This document shows, piece by piece, positions 57,337-64,000 of a DNA stretch of 64,000 nt (positions are counted from its first letter, which is position 1; each line of letters opens with the position of its first letter). The position numbers were made by a program, and so were the translations under genes. Location of the stretch: NCBI RefSeq assembly GCF_004216695.1, contig NZ_SGXC01000002.1, forward strand, positions 372,001-436,000. The letters are read 5' to 3'. Source of the stretch: Pigmentiphaga kullae. Lineage in GTDB: Bacteria > Pseudomonadota > Gammaproteobacteria > Burkholderiales > Burkholderiaceae_B. Below the pieces are notes generated by a model. That model was not told where the DNA came from. It saw only the letters and a program-made list of their open reading frames with translations, and made no database searches.

Positions 57337-57999
57337 ATGTCCGACAACATCCTCGCCATTCTTCCCGAACTCTGGGTCGCCGTCGGCCAGACCTTCATGA
57401 TGCTGGGCATCGGCCTGGCCGCCGCGATCCTGATCGGCGGCCCGCTGGGCGTGCTGCTGTTCCTGCTGGGGCCCGGGCAGTCGCTGGAGAACCGGCCCGC
57501 CTATCTGGTGCTGAGCTGGATCGTCAACACCGTGCGGTCCTTTCCCTTCATCATCCTGCTGGTCGCGCTGGTGCCCGTCACGCGGGTGGTGGTGGGGACG
57601 TCCATCGGCCCGCTGGCCGCGTCGGTGCCGCTTTCCGTGGCCGCCATCCCGTACTTCGCGCGCCTGGTGGAGCAGAGCATCCGCGAGGTGCCGCGCGGCG
57701 TGATCGAGGCCGCGCACGCCATGGGCGCCTCCGAGCTGCAGATCGTCTGGCGCGTGCTGGTGCGCGAGGCCCGCTCCGGATTGATCCTGGCGCTGACCGT
57801 GCTGGCCGTCAGCTTCCTGTCCTATTCGGCGATTGCCGGGGTGGTGGGCGGGGGTGGCATCGGCGACCTGGCCATCCGCTACGGCTACTACCGCTTCCAG
57901 ACCGACGTCATGCTGCTGACCGTCGCGCTGCTGATCGTGCTGGTGCAGATCATCCAGTTCGGCGGCAACGCGCTGGCCCACCGGCTGGACAAACGCTGA
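57337..57999 (+). CDS. metI: Methionine ABC transporter permease
   Basis: 220 residues with five hydrophobic segments and the EAA-type loop EAAHAMGASELQIVWRVLVR typical of MetI. Directly follows metN; metQ begins 60 bp later. Confidence 0.9.
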   Translation: MSDNILAILPELWVAVGQTFMMLGIGLAAAILIGGPLGVLLFLLGPGQSLENRPAYLVLSWIVNTVRSFPFIILLVALVPVTRVVVGTSIGPLAASVPLSVAAIPYFARLVEQSIREVPRGVIEAAHAMGASELQIVWRVLVREARSGLILALTVLAVSFLSYSAIAGVVGGGGIGDLAIRYGYYRFQTDVMLLTVALLIVLVQIIQFGGNALAHRLDKR

Positions 58000-58058
58000 C
58001 CTTTCTTTCCGTCGAAGGCACGGCAGGCCGTGCCGCATCCATTTCCGGGAATTCCATC

Positions 58059-58868
58059 ATGACTCTACGCCGCACTTTCATCCTTGGCACCGCCGCCGCC
58101 GTCCTGGCGCTGGGCGCCGCCGCGCACGCCGCCGATCCCGCCAAGAAGGACCTCGTGTTCGGCGCGACCGCGGGCTACAACTACGACGTGCTCAAGCTCG
58201 GTATCGTCCCCCAGCTCGAAAAGCAGGGCTACAAGGTCAAGCTGGTCGAGTTCAACGACTACGTGCAGCCCAACCTGGCCTTGGCGCAAGGCTCGCTGGA
58301 CGCCAATCTGTTCCAGCACATCGCCTACCTGAACCGCTTCAAGGCGGACCAGAAACTGGATCTGGTCGACCTGGTGCAGAGCACGACCGCGCCCATGGGC
58401 ATCTATTCGAAGTCGCGCAAGAGCCTGGCCGACGTGAAGGAGGGCGACCGCTTCACGCTGCCCAACGACCCGAGCAACCTGGCACGCGCCCTGTTGCTGC
58501 TGCAGCAGAACCGCGTGATCACGGTGAAGGCCGACGTGGATCCGCTGCGGGTCACGGAAAAGGACCTGGCCAGCAATCCCAGGAAGGTCAGGCTGCAGCC
58601 GGTCGAGGCCGCGCAGCTGCCGCGCACCGTGGGCGACGTCGAGTTCGCCGTGGTGCCGGGCAACTTCGCCATCGCCTCGGGCTTGAAGCTGACCAGCGCG
58701 GTGGCGCTGGAGACGCCGCCGGTGCAATTCCAGCAGGTCGTGGCGGTTCGCAGCGCCGACCAGGGCAAGCCCTGGGCCAAGGACCTGGCCGCCGCGTTCA
58801 AGTCGCCGTTCTTCAAGAGCGTGCTGGACAAGGACTTCCCGGGCTACGTGCGCCCGGCAGGCTTGTGA
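58059..58868 (+). CDS. metQ: Methionine-binding protein of the NlpA/MetQ family
   Basis: 269 residues from the ATG at 58059. Signal peptide FILGTAAAVLALGAAAHA with an ordinary signal peptidase I site; no lipobox Cys is present, unlike E. coli MetQ. Family blocks DYVQPNLALAQGSLDANLFQ and FTLPNDPSNLARALLLLQQN are intact. Confidence 0.9.
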   Translation: MTLRRTFILGTAAAVLALGAAAHAADPAKKDLVFGATAGYNYDVLKLGIVPQLEKQGYKVKLVEFNDYVQPNLALAQGSLDANLFQHIAYLNRFKADQKLDLVDLVQSTTAPMGIYSKSRKSLADVKEGDRFTLPNDPSNLARALLLLQQNRVITVKADVDPLRVTEKDLASNPRKVRLQPVEAAQLPRTVGDVEFAVVPGNFAIASGLKLTSAVALETPPVQFQQVVAVRSADQGKPWAKDLAAAFKSPFFKSVLDKDFPGYVRPAGL

Positions 58869-58982
58869 TCGACGCCTGCGTTTTCACGTTTTTAGAGTAC
58901 GACCTTCCGGATATGGCGGTTCGCGGCGAGGGCAGATAGACTCACGTCGCGGATTTTCGCAATCATGAGAGGTTCTACAAGC

Positions 58983-59150
58983 ATGGAATACCACGGCGTG
59001 GAGTATCGGCCTATGACGGTATTTCTCAAGCGTTTGCGCGATCTGGCCCTGCTGGCCGGTTTCTCGTGCGCCTTCATGTGGCTGGTCGCGAAGCTGGGCA
59101 CCCTGTGTCCCACGGTGCTGGAGCATTTCGCCATCACGTCCATTTTCTGA
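58983..59150 (+). CDS. Small membrane protein (55 aa, tentative)
   Basis: ATG at 58983, with GAGAGG about ten bases upstream; an ATG at 58965 is in frame. One hydrophobic segment LALLAGFSCAFMWLVAKLG. No family recognised. Confidence 0.4.
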   Translation: MEYHGVEYRPMTVFLKRLRDLALLAGFSCAFMWLVAKLGTLCPTVLEHFAITSIF

Positions 59151-59285
59151 TCCGGCACCCCACGCGGGGCGACCGGCTGTCATGATCCGGTCATCGGGCG
59201 GACATAGTATTTACACGATCCTACGGCGCCGTGGCCGGGCTCTCGCGAGCCGGCGAACGGCGGCGTTTCCTGCTCGTGTCCGCCC

Positions 59286-60380
59286 GTGTCCGATTCCGCT
59301 TCCCATCTCGCTTCTTCTTCCTCCGGCGCCGCCATCGATATCGAGGGCCTGGTGCAGCGCCTGTCCGGCAATACCATCCTGGACGGCATCGACATCCGGC
59401 TCGAACCGGGCAGGGTGCTGGCGCTGCTGGGGCCGTCCGGCTGCGGCAAGACCACGCTGCTCAAGCTGCTGGCCGGGCTGAGCCGCCCGGTGGCGGGGCG
59501 TATCGCCATTGGCGGCGCCACCGTCGTGGACGACCGGACCTTCGTCCCCCCCGAGCGGCGCGGCCTGGGCATGGTGTTCCAGGACTACGCGCTGTGGCCG
59601 CACATGACCGTCGGGGCCAACGTGGCCTTTCCGCTGGAGGTGCGCGGCGTGCCCAGGAGCGAGCGGGCGGGACGGGTGGCGAGCGCGCTCGACATGGTCG
59701 GGCTGGCGGGCTATGAAGATCGGTCGCCGGGCAGCCTGTCGGGCGGCCAGCAGCAGCGCGTCGCGCTGGCGCGGGCGGTGGTGGCGCGGCCGCGGGTGTT
59801 GTTGTTCGACGAACCTCTGTCCAATCTCGACCGTGACCTGCGCGAGACCCTGTGCGGCGAGATCGGGCTGCTGCTGCGCGAACTGGGCACCACGGCGGTG
59901 TACGTCACCCACGACCACGAGGAAGCCTTTGCGCTGGCCGATACGGTAGCGGTCATGCGGGCCGGCAAGGTGTGCCAGATCGCGGCCCCCGAACTGCTGG
60001 TGACCGAACCCGCCAGCCCCGACGTCGTGGAGTTCCTGAAGCTGGGCGCCCTGCGCAGCGGCGTGCGCACCGAACACGGCTGGCAACTGGCCGGCGGCCT
60101 TGAACTGATCTGCCCCGATGCCCTGGCCGGCGGCCCGGCGGGGCCCGGCCATCTCTTCATTCCCCACGCCGCGCTGAAAGCGGGCGAACGCCATGCCCTG
60201 CGGGGCCACGTGGTCGCGCAGCGGTTCCGCGGCGGGCACTACGCGACCACGGTGCGCGTGGGCAGCGACCACCATGCCTTCGAACTGGCGTGGCTGACCG
60301 ATCAACGCATGCCCGTCCAGCACCCCGTGGGGCTGGATCTCGACTGGAGCCGGCTGCGCTGGTTTCCGCAGGCAGCGTGA
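59286..60380 (+). CDS. Iron/phosphonate-type ABC transporter ATPase
   Basis: 364 residues, GTG start. Walker A GPSGCGKTT, signature SLSGGQQQR, Walker B LLFDEPLSNLD, H-loop VTHDHEEAFALAD. The C-terminal extra domain (about 245-360) is TOBE-like, as in the FbpC/PotA/PhnT group. Operon with a binding protein and a double permease. Confidence 0.85.
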   Translation: MSDSASHLASSSSGAAIDIEGLVQRLSGNTILDGIDIRLEPGRVLALLGPSGCGKTTLLKLLAGLSRPVAGRIAIGGATVVDDRTFVPPERRGLGMVFQDYALWPHMTVGANVAFPLEVRGVPRSERAGRVASALDMVGLAGYEDRSPGSLSGGQQQRVALARAVVARPRVLLFDEPLSNLDRDLRETLCGEIGLLLRELGTTAVYVTHDHEEAFALADTVAVMRAGKVCQIAAPELLVTEPASPDVVEFLKLGALRSGVRTEHGWQLAGGLELICPDALAGGPAGPGHLFIPHAALKAGERHALRGHVVAQRFRGGHYATTVRVGSDHHAFELAWLTDQRMPVQHPVGLDLDWSRLRWFPQAA

Positions 60381-60422
60381 CTTTTTCCCGGCGATATGCC
60401 GTTTCTCGACTCAGGAATCTCG

Positions 60423-61388
60423 ATGATGAAAATCAAGCCTCTGATCGGCGCGCTGGCGTTCGGCGCGATGCTGGCCGCCGGCCAGGCCCAGGCCCTGACG
60501 GTCTACACTGCCGGCCCGGCCGGACTGATCAGGCAACTGGCCGATGACTTCAAGAAGCAGACCGGCGTGTCGGTCGACGTGTTCCAGGCCGATACCGGCA
60601 AGGTGATGGCGCGGCTGGAAGCGGAGGCCTCGAACCCGAAGGCCGACGTGGTGATCTCGGCCTCGTGGGACAGCGCGCTGGACCTGCACAAGCGCGGTTG
60701 GCTGCTGGCCTACACCAGCCCCAATGCAGCGAAGGTGCCGGCCGAGTACAAGGGACCCAGCTACGTGGCCCAGGGCCTGTCGGCGCTGGCCATTGCCTGG
60801 AACACCAAGAGCGGCACGCCGCGTCCGGCGGACTGGGCCGACCTGGCCAGGCCCGAGTTCAAGGGGTTGGTCAACATGCCCGATCCGGCCCAGTCGGGCA
60901 CGGCGCTGGAGTTGTTGTCCGGCCTGCAATCGGCGCGTGGCGCCGACGCCTGGCGCCTGTTCGCCGACCTCAAGCGCAACGACATGGCCATCGCCGGCGC
61001 CAATGCGCAGGCGATGAACCCCGTCCTGCAAGGCGCCAAGGCCGCCGTCTTCGGCGCGGTCGACTACGTGGCGCTGGAGAACCAGGCCAAGGGCGAGAGC
61101 ATCGAGGTCATCTTCCCCGCCAGCGGCACGGTGATCGCCGGCCGGCCGATGATGATACTGAAGTCCAGCCGCCAGCAGCAGGATGCCAAGCGCTTCATCG
61201 ACTTCGTGCTGTCCGACGCCGGCCAGGCGCGGGTGGCCGCGACCTACCTGATCCCGGCCCGCCAGGACGTGCAGGCCAAGCGTCCGGTGATCAAGGACAT
61301 CAAGTCGCTGCCGGTGGAAAACGAGGCCCAGCGTGCCGGCCGCCAGGCCTTGCTGGAGCGTTTCACGACGCTGTTCGGCCGCAAGTGA
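60423..61388 (+). CDS. ABC substrate-binding protein (AfuA/FbpA class)
   Basis: 321 residues from the ATG at 60423 (double ATG). Signal peptide PLIGALAFGAMLAAGQAQA, mature start LTVYTAGPAGLIRQLADDFK, then DVVISASWDSALDLHKRGWL. This group binds ferric iron or phosphonates; the iron-binding tyrosine pair was not found with certainty, so the substrate is open. Confidence 0.82.
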   Translation: MMKIKPLIGALAFGAMLAAGQAQALTVYTAGPAGLIRQLADDFKKQTGVSVDVFQADTGKVMARLEAEASNPKADVVISASWDSALDLHKRGWLLAYTSPNAAKVPAEYKGPSYVAQGLSALAIAWNTKSGTPRPADWADLARPEFKGLVNMPDPAQSGTALELLSGLQSARGADAWRLFADLKRNDMAIAGANAQAMNPVLQGAKAAVFGAVDYVALENQAKGESIEVIFPASGTVIAGRPMMILKSSRQQQDAKRFIDFVLSDAGQARVAATYLIPARQDVQAKRPVIKDIKSLPVENEAQRAGRQALLERFTTLFGRK

Positions 61389-61443
61389 CCGGACCCGGCC
61401 GGGCGTGACTCCACATCGTTGGCAAGAGGAATAGGCGGGCTCC

Positions 61444-63108
61444 ATGCGCGCGAACACGTTGTTGGTGGGTGCCGCGGTGTCCGCCCTGGGCATCCTGGTG
61501 GCCATGCCGCTGGGCTTCGTCCTGCTGCAGGCCATCTTTCCCGAGCTGGCCCAGGGCTCGCTGGCGCGCCCGCTGGCCCATCTGGCGGGCGTCCTGGCCG
61601 ATCCCAAGCTGGTCGAACTGACGATCAATACGCTGAAGCTGGGCGCCTGCGTGGTGCTGGCCGCGGCGGCCATCGGCATCCCGCTGGGGACGCTGCGCGG
61701 CCTGTTCGACCTGCCCGCGGCCAAGCTTTGGGACGTGCTGATGCTGGTGCCCTTCATGATCCCGCCTTATATCAGCGCGCTGGGCTGGATCATGCTGCTA
61801 CAGCCGCGCGGATACCTGCAGCAGTTGCTGGGCATCCACGCCGGGCCGGCGCTGTTCTCGTTCGGCGGCGTGGTGTTCGTGATGACGCTGAACGTGGTGC
61901 CGGTAGTCTATTTCGCCGTCTCCCGCACCATGGCGGCGTCAGGGTCCCGCCTGGCGCTGGTGGGGCGGGTGTGCGGCGCAGGCGCCTGGCGCTGCTTCTG
62001 GCGCATTACGCTGCCGCTGGCCCTGCCAGGCATCGCCGCGAGCCTGCTGCTGGTGTTCGCGATGGCGATCGAGGAATACGGCACGCCGGCCGCGCTGGCG
62101 GCCAACGCAGGCTTCTTCGTGCTGGTGACGGGCATCGAGCGTCGCTTCTCCGAATGGCCGATCGACTTGCCCGGCGCCTCGGTGCTGTCGCTGATCCTGG
62201 TCGCGCTGGCCATGCTGGCCTTCGTCTGGCAGCGGCGCATGCTGACGGGCAAGGGCTACGAAACCACCACCGGCAAGCCAACGCGGGGCGAGACCCTGCC
62301 GCTGGGCGCCTGGCGCTGGCCGGCCGCCGCGCTGTTCGGCGCGATCGTGGCGGTGGCCACCTTCGCGCCGCTGTTCGCCATTGCCGCGACGGCATTCAGC
62401 CGCACGCTGTCGGGTGGCCTGGCGATCGGCAACCTGTCGCTGAGGCATTTCCAGGCCATCGCCGCCGGCGGCAGCGAAGCTTCGGGCGCGCTGGCCACGA
62501 GCCTGATGCTGGGCGCGGGCGCGGCCGTCGTGACCGGGCTGACCGGCGTGCTGGTGGCCTATTGCGTGGTCAAGACGCGCACGCGCGGCCGGGCGGTGCT
62601 CGATGCCCTGGCCGTGCTGCCCAACACCATGCCGGGCGTGGTGGTCGGCGTGGGCTTGATCCTGGCCTGGAACCAGGCATTCTGGCCGGCCACGCCCTAC
62701 AACACCTGGGGCATCCTGCTGCTGGCCTATTGCTGCCTGCTGCTGCCGTACCCGGTACGCTATTCCCATGCCGCGCTGATGCAGATCGGCGACAACCTGG
62801 AGGCCGCCGCCCGGGTGCATGGCGCCGGCACGGTCACGGCGCTGGCGCGCATCCTGCTGCCGCTGCTGGCGCCCAGCCTGGCCGCCGCCATGCTGCTGGT
62901 GTTCGCGGTGGCCTCGCGCGAGCTGGTGGCCTCGCTGCTGCTGGCGCCCACGGGGGTGCAGACGGTGTCGCTGTTCATCTGGCGCCAGTTCGAGCAGGGG
63001 TCGGTAGGGCAGGGCATGGCGATGAGCCTGGTCACGGTGGCTCTGACCACGACGGTGATGCTGCTGGCCACCCTGTGGCTGGAGCGGCGTCAGGCGCGTA
63101 GTGTGTAA
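61444..63108 (+). CDS. ABC transporter permease with two fused membrane domains
   Basis: 554 residues with about twelve hydrophobic segments in two halves. Each half has the permease loop: CGAGAWRCFWRITLPLALPG near 180 and HGAGTVTALARILLPLLAPS near 460. Fused permeases of this type serve ferric-iron and phosphonate importers (FbpB class). Confidence 0.87.
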   Translation: MRANTLLVGAAVSALGILVAMPLGFVLLQAIFPELAQGSLARPLAHLAGVLADPKLVELTINTLKLGACVVLAAAAIGIPLGTLRGLFDLPAAKLWDVLMLVPFMIPPYISALGWIMLLQPRGYLQQLLGIHAGPALFSFGGVVFVMTLNVVPVVYFAVSRTMAASGSRLALVGRVCGAGAWRCFWRITLPLALPGIAASLLLVFAMAIEEYGTPAALAANAGFFVLVTGIERRFSEWPIDLPGASVLSLILVALAMLAFVWQRRMLTGKGYETTTGKPTRGETLPLGAWRWPAAALFGAIVAVATFAPLFAIAATAFSRTLSGGLAIGNLSLRHFQAIAAGGSEASGALATSLMLGAGAAVVTGLTGVLVAYCVVKTRTRGRAVLDALAVLPNTMPGVVVGVGLILAWNQAFWPATPYNTWGILLLAYCCLLLPYPVRYSHAALMQIGDNLEAAARVHGAGTVTALARILLPLLAPSLAAAMLLVFAVASRELVASLLLAPTGVQTVSLFIWRQFEQGSVGQGMAMSLVTVALTTTVMLLATLWLERRQARSV

Positions 63109-63141
63109 CCAGACACCTACTTCTGTGTATTTATAAAAATA

Positions 63142-63155
63142 TCTTGTATACAAGA
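63142..63155. promoter_or_regulatory. GntR/FCD operator palindrome
   Basis: Perfect 14-bp palindrome TCTTGTATACAAGA, 5 bp before the regulator start, containing TTGTATACAA, the type of site bound by FadR/FCD regulators. Suggests autoregulation. Confidence 0.65.
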
Positions 63156-63160
63156 GAGGG

Positions 63161-63862
63161 ATGAGGCAAGATGATTCCATGTCATCCCGCCCCCCATCCT
63201 CCGGCACCGAGAAGAAGCGCTCCGAAACGCTGCGCGAGACCATCGAAGAGCTGATCGCCGTCGGCGAACTGTCGCCGGGCGACCCGCTGGACGAGACCGT
63301 GCTGGCCCATCGTTTCGGCGTTTCGCGCACGCCCATACGCGAGGCCCTGATCCAGCTGGCTTCGGCCGGACTGGTGGAGATGCGGCCCAGGAAGGGCGCG
63401 CTGGTGGCGCAGATCGGCCCCCAGCGCCTGATCGAGATGTTCGACGTGATGGGCGAGATCGAGGCCATGTGCGCGCGGCTGGCCGCGCGGCGCATGACGG
63501 CCGACGACCACCGCCGCCTGCTCGAGGCCCATCGCGCCTGCCAGGCCTCGCGCGACGCGGGCGACGCCAACGCCTATTACTACCTGAACGAAGTTTTCCA
63601 CCGCACCATCTACGGCCTGGGCTGCAACGGTTTCCTGAACGAGGAGGCCATCAAGCTGCATCGCCGGCTGGGGCCGTACCGCCGGCTGCAATTGCGCGTG
63701 CGCGACCGCATTGCCACGTCCTACGACGAGCACGAAGGCATCGTCGAGGCCTTGCTGGCCGGCGATGCCGCGTTGGCCGCCGAACGCGCGCGCGACCACG
63801 TGGTGGTGCAGGGGCAGCGTTTCGCCGACCTGATGGCGTCGCTGTCCAGGCAATCGGCCTGA
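63161..63862 (+). CDS. GntR-family regulator, FCD subfamily
   Basis: 233 residues from the ATG at 63161 (63179 is another option). N-terminal winged helix LSPGDPLDETVLAHRFGVSR with TPIREALIQLASAGLVE. The FCD ligand domain (about 90-225) has LNEVFHRTIYGLG, with His residues that usually hold a metal. Control of the neighbouring partial gene or the ABC importer is possible. Confidence 0.88.
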   Translation: MRQDDSMSSRPPSSGTEKKRSETLRETIEELIAVGELSPGDPLDETVLAHRFGVSRTPIREALIQLASAGLVEMRPRKGALVAQIGPQRLIEMFDVMGEIEAMCARLAARRMTADDHRRLLEAHRACQASRDAGDANAYYYLNEVFHRTIYGLGCNGFLNEEAIKLHRRLGPYRRLQLRVRDRIATSYDEHEGIVEALLAGDAALAAERARDHVVVQGQRFADLMASLSRQSA

Positions 63863-63887
63863 GTCTTTCAGAAGGAACACGAGCGAC

Positions 63888-64000
63888 ATGTTGAACAGCG
63901 AACGTCAAGATGCCGCCGATGCGCGGCCCGCCGCGCCGGCACCCGATCCGCAGCCGACCCAGTCGCTGCTGGCCCGCTGGAGCAAATGGCTGGGAGGGCG
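63888..64000 (+). CDS. Start of an unknown gene (cut by window end)
   Basis: ATG at 63888 with AGAAGGA upstream. Thirty-seven residues visible: an Ala/Pro-rich N-terminus, then SLLARWSKWLGG. Too short to identify. It follows the GntR gene closely and may be in its regulon. Confidence 0.5.
   Translation, partial: MLNSERQDAADARPAAPAPDPQPTQSLLARWSKWLGG

Noticed and set aside
61419-63101. 560-residue plus-strand frame overlapping the permease
   Set aside because: Frame-shifted shadow rich in Gly/Arg/Ala; the permease frame has clear membrane segments.

Overview
The window is a GC-rich beta-proteobacterial chromosome segment carrying one complete lambdoid prophage. A filamentous-haemagglutinin-type adhesin, a TorF-type porin, an iron-type TonB receptor and the style of the phage genes suggest Bordetella or a close Alcaligenaceae relative. 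That is an inference from gene content; no database was searched.

Host left arm (1-10533): the 3' end of a large GLUG/YDG secreted adhesin; a MocR regulator divergent from a GNAT, AhpD-like and azoreductase operon; tRNA-Gly(GCC) with a terminator; a TorF porin; a ClpP paralogue divergent from an ECF sigma factor; a DUF427 gene; a LuxR-type regulator and a small exported protein. tRNA-Cys(GCA) at 10534-10607 is the prophage integration site.

Prophage (10562-54013, 43.4 kb between two identical 46-bp att repeats): integrase and excisionase lie at the left end. A leftward pL operon of about 21 small overlapping genes (19.7 to 11.9 kb) follows. The immunity region runs from about 19.7 to 24.5 kb. 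It holds a hairpin-rich putative RNA, a 30-residue membrane peptide, a lipoprotein, a STAS/GHKL-ATPase gene pair downstream of cI, a self-cleaving S24-type CI and a YdaS-type Cro. Five copies of one 11-bp operator sit at pL and pR. The rightward early operon has CII, ParB-like, RdgC, a beta-clamp-like protein, an O-like initiator containing seven 17-bp iterons, a P-like helicase loader, a VRR-NUC nuclease and small proteins. The late region has HNH, terminase, HK97-type portal, protease and capsid, connectors, siphovirus tail genes with a G/GT frameshift, a J-like tip, an SGNH-esterase fibre, and holin, endolysin and Rz/Rz1. Three small leftward genes close the right end, one behind a consensus LexA box. 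All core phage modules look intact, so the prophage is probably inducible, through CI self-cleavage.

Host right arm (54014-64000): the displaced tRNA terminator, a Fur-box-controlled TonB receptor, metNIQ-like methionine import genes, an iron- or phosphonate-type ABC importer (ATPase, binding protein, fused double permease), an FCD-type GntR regulator with a palindromic operator, and the start of one more gene.

The points most worth following are the STAS/ATPase pair in the rexAB position, the structured RNA with its membrane peptide inside the pL leader region, the frame-ignoring iterons that mark the phage origin, and the LexA-box gene beside attR.
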